Below the pieces are notes generated by a model, which did not search any database, was not told the DNA's origin, and saw nothing but the letters and a program-made list of their open reading frames with translations. Positions 45,120-56,559 of a stretch of DNA of 64,000 nucleotides are shown here, piece after piece; positions within the stretch are counted from its first letter, which is position 1; the number at the start of each line of letters is the position of its first letter. The stretch comes from Poa pratensis (taxonomy: Eukaryota; Streptophyta; Magnoliopsida; Poales; Poaceae), in contig CAMZMU010000123.1 of the NCBI GenBank assembly GCA_947311845.1, forward strand, positions 17,908,785 through 17,972,784, read 5' to 3'. The translations under genes were made by a program, and so were the position numbers.

Positions 45120-45717
45120 CTTGTGATAGTGATCTTCATTTTTTGTCTATATTATAGCTTACAAGGATTAGAAATGTGTGTAGTGGGGAGCTGAAATTTT
45201 TCAACTTTCATGCCTAGCAACTTTTCTTACTAACTGAAATGTAAATGGTGGCTTCTAGCAGATACATAAGCTGTTGCCAAACCCTTGAGTTTTGACACAC
45301 CTAGTAACAGTACAATTATGTCGTTTTTCAACCAAAAGCAGAGTCAAAAGAAGGAAAAGTAAACTTCGATTCTGATTTGTATTAGTTAGGAAAAGGACAG
45401 ATAAATACCTTCAGATCTCTAAAAAAAACACAGGATAATACAGCATATATTCCACCACATGTAACTCAAAAAATTCTGAATGGCATAAGAAAACTGAGTG
45501 TAACAATGTATTTATTGCTGTTTATCATCTGATAAGTACCGTATGTTGCCAAAAGGTCCTTCGAATAAGGTCACAAGGTGCCGACTACAAAACAAGTCAG
45601 GCAGCACTTCACGATTACGTTAAGGATTGTTATCACTCTTAATGTTCATCTATTTCTGGGAGTTCGCTTTGGTGGAGCTGATATCAACATCTGGAATGTA
45701 TGTTTCATGGTGATACT
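45120..45717. other. Convergent intergenic space with both 3' UTRs
   Basis: About 600 bp separates the stop codons of the 5-phosphatase (+) and the Sec14-like gene (-). It is AT-rich and no other feature is seen. Confidence 0.5.
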
Positions 45718-47636
45718 TCACGGGTGAGACGAATTGCCACCTTTATCTGCTGATGTAACACCTTCTCCTGGCGAGCTTGTCAACTTAACTGTGCTTGATT
45801 CAGTTTCTTCTTTCGTTTCAGATCTAGTCTCGGTTTCATCCTTTACAGAGTCGATCTCTGTTTCGCGCTTCTTCTCAGACAAAATCTCGGTCTCTTCCTT
45901 CTCCTCCGATGAAGTCTCTGTTTCTCCACTCTTTTCAGATGCAGTCTCTGTTTCCTCAATCTTGTCCACTTCAGTCTCTTCGGTCTTCAGACCTGAGCTA
46001 CATTGTTGGGCCCCATGGTTCTTCATCAGATAGGGCTCCGAACCAAGAGCAGAATTCTCAGGGCTCCAGAACAATGGCATCTTGCTGTCATCCTCTCTCA
46101 TCCTTGCAGCGTACTCATTTATGTCAAAACTGGCCTGGCCTCTACCGCCAAATGCACATTCTAACTCATCCATGTTGAAAAGCTCTTCCATTATCTTGTC
46201 GGTTTCAGGATTATCTGGGTATACAAATTTGACCTTATTTCTCGTTTTCGGCTCAAGAATGGGACTTGCCATCTGCATTCAGATCCAGAACTTAGATGTG
46301 GAAATAGGACACAAAAACTGTAAGAAACACAGGATGATTCATCTTCTTTTATGGACTTTAACTGCTACTCATTGACAGGTTCTCCACAAGATCAAAATGA
46401 GAACATCATGAAGAAACAAATACAAGGTATTCCGATGTAAAAAAAATAGAACACGCTGTGGTATCATATATACGCAGTCTAATGCAAAGAGGAGAATAGA
46501 GACATGCTTTGGCAATACACAAATACACATAATCCAAATGTTTTTGATTAATTAAATAGATTAAAAAGATAATTATATATTCTACAAGCCATACCTTCCA
46601 GAAAGACTCAAAAAACTTGGGAGCATTGTAAAGAATTGCCACACCCAATCTTTCAGGATAATGACCTTGTAGGACATCTGCTGTCAACTTTGTCACGTGA
46701 AGTGATAAGTGAGACATGCCGAAACCAGCAAAATCAATGAGCCAAACCATCTGATCCTGCCCAGGTGGAAGATTTAGGATTGCATTCTCCATACAGTACA
46801 CCAAATACCTGACCTGCCCCTTGGCCTTCTTGGTATTCTGAAAACGGGACATAAAAAATTAGAATGACTAAATGACACAATCTTCTGTTCATATGAAATA
46901 AATATGCACATTTGATAAAAGCAGAAAAAAGAGCATTATTAAACCTGGCATGAAGGTCTCATGACAAGAATACTCCGTCCACTCTTGTCAAAAGAATTAC
47001 TTCGGTAAACTTTTCCAGTCATGGCTTCATCTGATATGTCATCCTATCAAGAAATTTTAACAACACTGTTCATCAAATACTGTGCCATAAAAAACTGATT
47101 ACAATAATGCATGATTTATAAGGCATACTAGAAAGCTCCGTGATGGCATGAAGAAAATCACTTGCACCACTTGGATACATGATTTGCTATTTCTTTCGAG
47201 AAATATAGGTATTATTAAATCAAAAGGTGAGAATCTAACCCAACGGATCTCATCAGGCTTATACTCTGAACGCCATTTCAAGGTTTTCATAAGCATTTTG
47301 GTAGCCTTCTTCACGTCCCAGTTCCTTGCTATCAGATACCTCGCAATTGAACCATCTGAGCAATACAGTGCAGATTTTCCTGATAGTTTTCCTAGGGCAG
47401 CTCTAACTTCACCAATCTAACAAGAAATAATATAAATATGAGAAAACAGCACTGTTTGTGTGCAAAGCAGGGTAAATGGAACAATTAGCTCCCCAAAAGT
47501 CTGACAAAAAAATATCGAGTTGCGTCTAAGCAAAATATATTTAACTCAGGTGATGTAGGATCACCTTGGACAGCTGTTGCTCATATAATGCTGCTTCTTT
47601 CGTATGGCCATTGTTTGCACTGCTCCCTGAGCTCAT
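45718..47636 (-). CDS. Sec14-like CRAL-TRIO lipid-transfer protein with acidic tail
   Basis: A phosphatidylinositol/phosphatidylcholine transfer-type protein. Minus-strand exons are 47636-47565, 47416-47240, 47043-46945, 46837-46595 and 46272-45718, giving 381 codons plus stop in phase. Residues about 25-85 form the CRAL-TRIO N-terminal helices (ARYLIARNWDVKKATKML). Residues about 100-230 form the lipid-binding lobe (ILVMRPSCQ, VWLIDFAGFGMSHLS, HYPERLGVAILYNAPKFFES), which is the family signature. The last about 120 residues are an unusual low-complexity acidic tail built from repeated E(T/I)E(T/I)xSE(K/E) units. This tail is not part of the lipid domain and is probably disordered. The start at 47636 gives the usual short lead (MSSGSS) of small plant Sec14 proteins. 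Confidence 0.9.
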
Positions 47637-49300
47637 AGTTCTCTTTTGCTATTACCTATTTTACACTGAGTTACATTGAGTTAGATAAAAGAGAAGACAC
47701 GTATTGAGAAACAGTAGGGGGGACAAGGTAAAACAATCTAGCAGGTCTGCACAGCATAGTGCAGTTCATACAGTTAACTCTTTCTGATAATTATAGCAGG
47801 ATCATATTTAGAGGCGAGCCAAGAAATTTATGGACCATGCTGTAGGAGGTGGTCTTGTATTATTCATTGTACCTTACACAGCTATTTTTCTTAATTTTGT
47901 GGTTTACTAGTGTGGTAAAGTAGACCTGTAATTGTAAGCATAAGGAAGTTACTGAAGTTGGACTGCTGGAGTATGTTATCTCTGTGTATAAAATTTACCT
48001 ACTCCTGTAGTATGGATCAATATTGTGTGTATAAGTAGACCTACATATATCATCTTTGTCCTCTAATATGTGCTAATACAACCTGAAGATACACTAAGAT
48101 CAACCAATACAAAACACAGCAAACTTGTATTCCTTGAAGGAGCAGAATACAGCAAATTTAATGGACAAGTATACACTGATCACAAGAACAAGCACAAATT
48201 TTGGATGAAGTTGTCGTATCAACACTATCCAATAATCCTGCAGAGGAGGCACCAGCACAGCCCTGGAGCAGACTAGAGTCCCAAATTTTCATTGCCGGCC
48301 AACAAAACTAGCTACCGCGGAACCACTAAAAAACAGCAACATTCAGAGCGTCAACTTAACAGACAACCTCGAGTCCACGACCCTCGCCAATAAACATCCA
48401 GATCCCTGAAGAACCTAACGGAACCATGTGAAAGGGGGAATATTGCGGAGCAGCGACTCAGCAGACACCACGAGTCCAAGGCAAGAATCATCCAAATTCC
48501 TGAAGGAACCTCCCAATCTCGCACGAAATCGCAGTAAATGAACAGAGCCAAGAGCCGCAACCCCCCAATTCTTGCTCGGGATGCTGCCGCCGACGCCGCG
48601 CCGCAAGAACCAAGAAACGCCTGTCGAAATGGCACACACCCCAAGACAACAAGATTCTCCTAAACCCACCCCCAAGAAAACGCCGCCGTAGGAATGCAAG
48701 ATCCCAGCCTACGGTTGGCTTCAAGCTGATGACCAGACGCACCAAGGGGATCCCCGACACATCCACCAAAATGGAAGCTTTACCGCACATGCAACAGATC
48801 GTCCGGAAGCAGAACCGCCCAAAAAGGGCATGGCAAATCTTCCAGGGGAAAAGGCGCTAAAAGCGAAGCCGACGGCTTCCCGGCCCGAATCGAAGCTGCC
48901 AGCAAGAGCAAGGGCGCTCACCTCGGCGACGGCGAGAGACAGGATGCGCGGAGCACGCAAGGCCAGCCCGGGTCGTCCTCTCCGGTCCCCCCTTGCTCGC
49001 GAGGACTCGAATGGACTACTTGGTAAAAGTCGAATCTGCTCCCCTCGATTCGTTTGGGAGAGAATAAATCTGACGGCCTACGTTGGTCTGATCCTCTGGC
49101 GTCGAGCTATCGGACGGCTGAAACGATTCCTTGGCCAACTATGTACTTGGCGGTGCGCAGGACAATGGGAACCCGAAAAATTATTGGGATTGTCGGGAAG
49201 ATGTGAGCTGTTTTTTGTGCTGTAGTTCGTTGGCGCTGTGATCCGCGAATGGGATCGGATTGGATTGTTAAGACTTGTGTTTGGGATCATGGCACGACAA
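47637..49300 (-). promoter_or_regulatory. 5' leader and promoter region of the Sec14-like gene
   Basis: AT-rich DNA up to about 48300 is followed by a CpG-richer block (about 48500-49000). This suggests a non-coding first exon or leader near 48300-48950 and a long 5' UTR intron. The splice sites could not be fixed without transcripts, and no protein is recognised. Confidence 0.35.
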
Positions 49301-51313
49301 GAATAAATGGTTAATTATCGTTAGAGATTAAAATGTGCTGTCTACACTATCAAAAGGCATAAAAACTAGGTACTCCAGCACGACCATTTCTGTCCATTTT
49401 TCCCTTCTAGTCTTCCTTCCCCAGAACTTATACTCGAAACTTCCGAGGTACAAAAATTAGAATACTTTGGGCGATCCACCTTGAACTTATACACCAGCGA
49501 GTCGAGCCAACCTAACACTTTAGCCCATTCAGAAAATGATTTCAATGAGTATTGAATACTCGATTAACTCATTTAGCTCATATTGTACCATCACATGGGT
49601 CAACACTGAACCCAAATCATGTGAAATCAAAGTAGCTAAGAACTCAAATCCCTCTTGCACTATTGGGTGCTATTTAACGATGCAAGTGGGATGGGCCCTC
49701 CCGCCAGGCCCGCCTCTCATCCCGCATGTAAATTCCAGTTATCCCGTTACTGCTATCCTGTTTTGTGCGGGCGGAATAAACCGCGCAACCCACGTATCCC
49801 CAATCGTACCACGAGGCAGTTGATAGGTGTACGAAGATTGCGGCCGAATCTGTTGCATGCATGGTACGGGCCACTTCACTCTTTTGGCTGTTTGCACTTG
49901 GTAACATGCAACGAGTTAACCGCCGGTCCCATGGGACCCGTCTATCCACATCCTAATGTCCCGTTTATCCCATTTAATCCAGACGGATCAGATTAGGCGG
50001 GAGGCGGAGGTCCCATTTCACGCCACTTGCATCGATTAGTGATATTCACATAGTAGCTCTGCGGCGGCGACTAGGTTGGAGAATGGCGAGCGCCTTCAGC
50101 AACCACTCCTTGTCTCTGGCATCAATGTGTTGTTGTGCCATAAATGATCATATTTTTCTATTAGAGTTCCTTTTCTTAACTAGCTTAACAAGCCAACTTG
50201 AGTATTACCAATTAAGTCGACCCGATTTTTAGTTCTGAGATCATCAAGTTAACAAACTAAGTCGAGTTCCGAATTTTGCAGCGTGATTTTGCATTATTGT
50301 ACGAAGCAACATTGAATGCACCGAGATTTTTTTTCAAAATTTAAACATTGCAAATGTTGTTTTTGATTATTATTTTTAAATAGAAGGAGCACAGGTAAAA
50401 TGACTTTCCGCATGAAAGGACATTTAAAGAAGGAAATCCAAGGCATGATTGAATCCGCCAAGCCAAACAGAAGAGAATGCATGATCTCAATCATTAAAAT
50501 TGATTGTCACGTCCTCTCCCTTTCTTAAACTCCCAAAATAGGCTCTACTCCTCCGTGCCTGACACGAAGTACTACTAGTTACCTTTTTTTTTTTGAGGAA
50601 GGAACTGATACATAAATACAGGAAACTCAGTACAATTTACAACCAGGTCCAAAAGAAAAAAGAAACAACAAAAGAACCCAGACAATTGCACAGAGCCCCC
50701 TGAGATAATTTGCCAATTTGGGGATTTGTTCGTCCGTCGGCTGGGCGAGCATGGCACTTGCTGCCTTGCTGGTTGCTGCCACGATACCCATTGTTAATCT
50801 AGGTGCATGATTTGTTCAAAAAAATCTAGGTGCATGATCCACGTTTGTCGGAGCACATGGCTGGATTCCAGCTACAGTTTTCTCATGAGATGACCATGAT
50901 TGGAAGGATGGCATGAGCCATGAGGTATGCTGTGCCCACCTTCTGCCCTCTGTCTCACTTTTTTTTTTAGAGGATTCTCACTTTTTTTTTTTTGAGAATT
51001 AGAGGATTCTCACTTATTAAGTGGACGCTGCCGTCTGTCAGACTGGAATATAGGGCTTAGCCACAGCTACAGGCCGGCCCGACAAAATGCCCGCGGCATG
51101 GCCTAGTGGTGGAGTTCTCTGTTGGGCCGGCCATCCAACTCACGCACGCCCACGGACCCCTATACCTGATGGAGACGCCTCCGAGCAGCCCAAAATGGCC
51201 ACCCTTCGTGCCACGTGTTTTACCAGTTCAGCCCACAGAACAACCGTTATGGTGGGCCGCCCGTTCAGCTGTGCTACACCTTACAAAAATGGTTTTTTTT
51301 AGATGACCTTATT
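49301..51313. other. Intergenic with a retroposon tail at 50585-50710
   Basis: No gene is seen. At 50585-50710 a minus-strand retroposon tail begins with a T run (T at 50586-50594), then GAGGAAGGA and CCAGGTCC, like the insertion at 36972-37094. Its target duplication is not clear. T-rich tracts at 50958-50993 may be further tail remnants. Confidence 0.45.
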
Positions 51314-51725
51314 TCTTTTGCATGCAAAATAGGATTTGGACGGCGGAGCGGCTTCAACGTAGGGTTTGGCAAAATTGTGGGAATTGTTCACTTTCCAACG
51401 ATATGTTCTACAAATGCCATTTCACCTCGTGCATTTGGAAAGAGATACTCGTTTGGTGTGGTTGCCACGATATTTTTGACGCTATGGGTCAATGTCCAAC
51501 GAGACGGTCGTGGGTGAGTGCTGAGTGGTGGTCCAACCTTGTGCTCAACCATGGCGTGCCAAGCAAGGCGATGGCCTCCATCATCATGCTTATCTCTTGA
51601 AAGGGTTGGAAGGAACAAAACGTTAGGAACTTTCGCCATATTGCCTTGCCGGCGAACATGGTTATCTCTAGAATTATAAATGAGGCGAGAACGTGGGCTT
51701 TGGCCGGTGCCAAATTTGACCAATA
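51314..51725 (+). pseudogene. LINE C-terminal zinc-binding domain fragment
   Basis: Frames read RIWTAERLQRRVWQNCGNCS, then CIWKEILVWCG, then a stop and KGWKEQNVRNFRHIALP and IINEARTWALAGAKFDQ. This is the pattern of the zinc-binding tail of plant LINE reverse transcriptases (zf-RVT). Two stops interrupt it, and no 5' or 3' boundary is visible. Confidence 0.65.
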
Positions 51726-52109
51726 AAATCCTGAGGGCGTAATCTCCTTTGTAAAGTCTCATGTCGTAGTTAACAACTCTAAAAATCTTCTTCTTATTCC
51801 ATGAAAAGGCAAATCTCTTGAAGTATTCAACTGTTGAACCTCCTTAGTGGTAACAGACATAATACCAGGAGCAAAAGGGAATTGCATACTTAAAAATTCC
51901 TTACCTACCGAATCTTTTTTTTTTTTTTTGGCCAAGCAGGTCTCTGCCGTCTGCACCAGGTGGCTCCGCTATTATCATGTCTTAGCTTTACTTCCATTGC
52001 AATGCAAGTTACACTAACACAAATCTCATCCTGCCAGGCCGGCCTAGAGCTAGGTTAGCTAGACTCGAGTCACTCGATCAGTCCTCACCTCTTTCCTGCA
52101 TTTCGCAAG

Positions 52110-52116
52110 TATAAAG
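52110..52116 (+). promoter_or_regulatory. TATA box of the thaumatin-like gene
   Basis: TATAAAG lies 70 bp upstream of the start codon, within normal plant spacing for a short leader. Confidence 0.6.
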
Positions 52117-52179
52117 CTCGGCCTGCTACGTCTCCATTTGTATCGCAGGTCAGTCAGTGCTCCTTGACAGATCGAAGAG

Positions 52180-53053
52180 ATGGCTGTTCTTCCTCTGTTT
52201 CTCTCGTGCATCCTCGTGCTGGCTCGCTCAGGTCAGTCAGAGCTTGCGACGAAGGCCAACACGCACAAGTGATGCGTTTGTATTGTATACTGAATACGGA
52301 CATACAATGTTTGGTTTTGCAGGACCGGTGGTGGGCGTCACGTTCCACGTAACCAACAAGTGCCCCTTCCCGGTGTGGCCTGCGGCCGCGCCCAACGCCG
52401 GCCACCCCGTGATCGCCGACGGCGGCTTCTTCCTCCCGCCTGGCCAGTCGAAGCGCGTCAGGGCGCCGGCCACCTGGAACGGCCGCTTCTGGGGCCGCAC
52501 CGTCTGCGACGTCACCGGCGCCAACGCCGCCAGCTGCATCACCGGCGACTGCGGCGGACGCCTCGCCTGCAACGGATCCATCGGCGCCCCTCCCGCCACT
52601 CTCGTGGAGGTGAACCTGCACGAGGACCAGAGCAAGGGGAGCTCCTACGACGTGAGCGTGGTGGACGGGTACAACCTCCCGGTGGCCGTGTGGACTAAGC
52701 CGGCGAACCGCAGTGGCAGGTGCTTCGTCGCCGGGTGCACCAAGAACGTGAACGCTGTGTGCCCGCCGGAGCTGCAGGTGACGAGCGGCGCGAAGAGCGG
52801 GACGGTGGTGGCGTGCAGGAGCGCGTGCCTGGCCTTCGGCCTGGACGCCTTCTGCTGCCGCGGCGCGTACGGCACCGCGGCGACGTGCCGGGGCAGCGTC
52901 TACTCCCGCCTCTTCAAGGACGCGTGCCCTAGCTACTACAGCTACGCGTACGACCAGGCCGCCGCCACGGCGCGCTGCTACGCGCCGGAGTACGTGATCA
53001 CCTTCTGCCCGTCCAGATGGGGCGCCGCGCCCGATCGTGTGGCCCAGGTTTGA
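52180..53053 (+). CDS. Thaumatin-like protein (PR-5 family), secreted
   Basis: A secreted PR-5-type protein. Exons 52180-52231 and 52323-53053 give 260 residues; the intron is GT-AG and the join is G|GA. Residues 1-18 form a signal peptide (VLPLFLSCILVLARS). The mature part starts GVTFHVTNKCPFPVWP. It has the conserved GRFWGRTVC (Arg of the acidic cleft), the VEVNLHE Glu and the YDVSVVDGYN Asp. The CCRGAYGTAATC and CPSYYSYAYD regions and 16 cysteines fit the eight-disulfide large TLP form. Such proteins bind or act on fungal wall glucans or serve in development; which applies is unknown. The C-terminal extension after FCP is short (SRWGAAPDRVAQV). A short ORF starting upstream at 52157 is not the start because the intron interrupts it. 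Confidence 0.93.
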
Positions 53054-53145
53054 TCACTGTCAGGAGCAGAACGCCGCGCGCCGCTCTTTCATCGTCACTA
53101 CCAAACCCAACTATACTTACTGCGTATACTTGCGGTGTATGTATG

Positions 53146-54706
53146 GCCATTAAGCTCATCAACTCACAAATGGCGCATTGTCTTTGGGACAATTACGAGG
53201 GACACTTTAAGTATCACCTGGCTAACTGGGATTTAGTCTCACAAAAAAAGGAGTTTGGTGGCTTAGGTATCCCGAACTTGGGTGACATGAATTTATGTCT
53301 ACTTGCTTCCTGGGTTAAAAGGTATCATCTAGATGACCATAAGCTCTGGAAGCAAATTATAGACCATAAATACAATGTTAATAACCCAAACATTTTTACC
53401 TCTTCCCTGGGTGGGGTTTCCCCGTTTTGGAAGGGTGTCCTCTGGGCTGCTAAGGCAGCACAGATGGGATATAGGTGGAAGATTGGTAATGGTGCGAAAG
53501 TTAGGTTTTGGGAGGACCAGTGGTTTGGTTCTTCCAGCCTAGCTGTTCAGTATTGGGAGTTATACGTTATTGTGAATGAAAACTCTGCAACTGTTGCGGA
53601 ACTATGGGACGGCAACCAACTTAAGGTGACCTTCCGTAGATGTTTTGATCACAAGTTGTTATTTCTTTGGTATGAAGTTCTCCAGATTGCGCAAACTATT
53701 CAATTTAACGATGATGAGGATGCGCTAATCTGGAAATTTGATAACAAAGGGGCTTACAGTGTGAGCTCCCTCTATGCGGTGATTAACTTCAAGGGGATTA
53801 TGCCTGTTTATGTGCATGCAGTGTGGAAGGTTAAAACTCCTCCGAAAATCCATTTTTTCTTGTGGTTGATTGCCCACAATAAAGTCCTCACTAGAGACAA
53901 TCTGGTTAAGAGACAACATGTTGATGACCTCACTTGTGCTTTTTGCACTGAACCAGAAACCTGTGAACACCTATTCTTTGAATGCTGTGTTGCTCAGGCT
54001 GTCTGGAGAGAGCTGGGATTTTTTTTAGGTCTAGATACAGTGGTGGTCTCCTTTACTTCTGTAGCAAGCATGTGGTTGTGTGAGAAGAGGCATGCTTTTA
54101 ATAACACTGCCATTGCCGCTGCTTTGTGGATCATCTGGAATACCAGAAATGATCTACTTTTTAACCGAACTCCATGGTCTGGTATGCAGGTAGTCTGGAG
54201 AAGGCTCGCTCCTTTGCTTTCCCAATGGAGGGTGCTGTTCTCCGAGGACACAAGAGGAAGCGTAGATGTGGTGGTGAAAAGTTTGGAGCGGTTGGCTCAA
54301 GCTCCACCTCCTTTGCTATGGCCGGAACCTGGGTGACGCTGTGTGGGATCCCAGGCTCTGTCTCCCACCTGAATGCTACAGGGTGGAAGACCGCAACAGA
54401 GGGGCTTTGCAAACGGCTTGCTGAACAAACTATCAAGCTGATCGAGGACGGAGGGAGGCTGAAGGTCGCTGATGACTGATGTTTCTGTCTGGTGAAGTTG
54501 GTAGTGGTTGCATTGTCTGTTGTGCGAGGGTTTCTTCTGTTTGTGTTTCCGTTTCTTTGTAAATGCTTTCCCTAAGGCGTTGGTGCCTGGAGCAGCTGGG
54601 TTGCAGTACGCGCCGGTGTGCTCGTGCTTTTCTGAACTTGATCTGGAGAATGTTGTAAGACGATGTGGTTTCATTAATATGGAACCGGGGCGGGGCCCTT
54701 TTCTTC
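53146..54706 (+). mobile_element. 5'-truncated LINE with reverse-transcriptase C-terminal region
   Basis: From 53146 to about 54336 one open frame encodes the end of a LINE ORF2. It shows KKEFGGLGIPNLGDMNLCLL, WRKIGNG-like WKIGNGAKVRFWEDQW and YSVSSLYAVI. The zinc-binding part follows, VWKVKTPPKIHFFLWLIAHN with CAFC-x6-CEHLFFEC. The polymerase core is absent, so the copy is 5' truncated. The 3' region ends near 54706, and TATGTATG at 53138-53145 and 54707-54714 is a candidate target duplication. No clear A tail remains. It begins 92 bp after the thaumatin stop codon and is therefore probably within that gene's 3' UTR. Confidence 0.8.
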
Positions 54707-54804
54707 TATGTATGTACGGGTGAATATATTTGTGCTGGTGTTGTAGAACTATGTTATATACGGGCTAGAATCGCTGCAAGCGTCTCCAACAGGGCCTCTA
54801 ATTC

Positions 54805-55037
54805 ACGGATGGTGGCTTTGTGCCCTTGGACACGAAGCTCTGGGAGTACTTTGAGTAACTGAGAGTCTGAGACCGTAGCCCAAGCTGTACACGGTCTTGC
54901 CTTTGTAGAACCTGTACGTGCGTCCAGGATAGCCGGCCTGTTGATTGGTCGGCGCGCATCCGCATGTCCGTCATCGGCACGGCCGTGAAGCGTGAACTCC
55001 TTCGGGTCGCACCTCACCGGCAGCGGCAGCCTCCACC
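54805..55037 (-). pseudogene. Fragment of a GH3 beta-xylosidase gene
   Basis: This minus-strand stretch matches 62872-63077, in the downstream GH3 gene, at roughly 80-85%. Shared runs include 'gtgcccttggacacgaagct' and 'catccgcatgtccgtcatcg'. Small indels (for example 'gagagtctgagacc' for 'gaggcc', and an extra 'gcgtga') destroy the frame. It covers only the VPMTDMRMR to FVSKGTKPP part of the domain. It is a duplicated exon piece lying directly after the LINE. Confidence 0.85.
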
Positions 55038-55076
55038 TGACTTGCAAGCGTCCGTCACTACTCACTAGGCATCAAT

Positions 55077-55313
55077 GTTTTAAATAGCGGCAACCTTTAA
55101 AAATTATAATGGCAGGGTTTGATTTTTGGATCTGGTTTTCCTATTAACTGGACCAACTCTATTCTTCTATAATGCAATGCAGGAGCTCCCCGCCCTATGA
55201 TGAGGTTATAATAGCGGGGTTAAATTGAAGCTAAATGAGACTATAACGAAAAATTGTATATGGATTTTTTTAGCGGCAACATGTTCAAAAAACTATAACG
55301 GGCTATTTAAAAC
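55077..55313. mobile_element. MITE-like element with GTTTTAAATAGC ends
   Basis: The left end GTTTTAAATAGCGG (55077-55090) and right end GGCTATTTAAAAC (55301-55313) are inverted repeats. The interior repeats 'ataacggg/agcggc' words. A retroposon tail is nested inside. No coding capacity is present. Confidence 0.55.
55120..55205 (+). mobile_element. 86-bp retroposon tail nested in the MITE
   Basis: The flanks TTATAATGGCAGGGTT (55104-55119) and TTATAATAGCGGGGTT (55206-55221) differ at two of 16 positions, as expected of an old target duplication. The body ends AGGAGCTCCCCGCCC and is the same family as the insertion at 15123-15232, here on the plus strand and without an A run. Confidence 0.65.
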
Positions 55314-55544
55314 TATGCTACATATGTGAAAAGTCGAAACGACGTTGAGCTCCTCTTGGCGAGTCTGAATGAGCGCATGCTCGTGAGCAATGCGTGCATG
55401 TTCTTGAGTGATACGAGTCTTCTCTGGAGCTATGCACTCTGCCTCTCGGTTGATGTGATTTTGCTCCGCAAGCAGTTACTGACGACTCTCTTCTCCCGAG
55501 TCGCAGCGATAGCGTTGTCCGCCGAGACAAGTGTCTGAAGAGTA

Positions 55545-56138
55545 TTGTTCAGGATGACTGGGTATATGAACGATCTCATCCAATCCCAATTATCCCTTGT
55601 GGCTACAGTAGGGAATTACTCACACATGGATAGGGGACACATACTGGCTTGGTGGAGAGGCGTTGGTGATGACGACGGCGACGACCTTCCCCCTCGGGAG
55701 GCCGGAAATAGCCTCCAGAATCCAGTCCGAAAAAGAATAAAGGTTGGCGGCGGCTCCGTATCACGAATAAGAAAAATGAGCGGGGACTAGGGTTTTTCAT
55801 CGTGGGAGAAAAATGTAGGCCGAAGGGTTCGAGAGGCGGCACTGCAGGGGCCCACGTGGGTGGGGCCCGTGGCCTAGGGTTGACCCGCGGACATGTGAGG
55901 CCACCTGGTCGCTCCCCTCCGTCTCACCTTCGGGTTTCGTGGATATTTTCGTCTAAAATAATTATTGGGGTAGTTTTTGGAATTATTCGGGAAACTTTTA
56001 TCCTGCAAAAAACAAGACACCAAAGCAATTTGCTGAAAACATCGTTAGTCCAGCTTAGTTCTATGTAAATCATGCAAATTAAAAATAAAACAATAGCAAA
56101 AGTATTTAGAAAAATAGATACGTTTTGGACGTATCACT
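55545..56138 (-). mobile_element. LTR-retrotransposon fragment (LTR start)
   Basis: On the minus strand it starts TGATACGTCCAAAACGTATC at 56138, an LTR beginning of a type common in Triticeae. It continues through AT-rich and then GC-rich LTR sequence to about 55545. No partner LTR or internal domain is in the window, so it is a solo or broken LTR. The left border is uncertain. Confidence 0.5.
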
Positions 56139-56336
56139 CCCTCCATCCGCGCCTTCTCATCCATACTCTTCTGGCCATCTTGTTCCCAAAGAACATATTT
56201 GCGTCTTACCTAATTTGCAGCATGTGTGAACTGACGTCGGGGTGGCGGTAGTAATAGCTGACCTCCTGAGTGCGTACGACAGCAGAAGCAGATGGGTCGT
56301 CCGTGCCGCCGCTGCAAATTTTGTGGGCTGCACCGC

Positions 56337-56490
56337 GCTGCAAAAGATAAGACATCGGAGGAATGCACGGTGTTGCGACCGAAGCTTGGCGCGTACCGGA
56401 GAAAGACTTCTTCCGTGCTGCAGACGACAGGACACCGGAGCAATGCACGTTGCTACGACCCAAGCTTGGAGCGTAGTGCAGCGGAAAACT
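56337..56490 (+). repeat. Two-copy tandem repeat, 80-bp period
   Basis: 56337-56416 and 56417-56490 align with an offset of exactly 80 bp ('gacatcggaggaatgcacg' with 'gacaccggagcaatgcacg', and AAGCTTGG at 56382 and 56462). Function is unknown. Confidence 0.65.
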
Positions 56491-56559
56491 GTCGATACAA
56501 CTATACTGGTGGCCTGGCGGGCTTGGCATGGTCGTAATGAAGCCACACAAAACATGATA

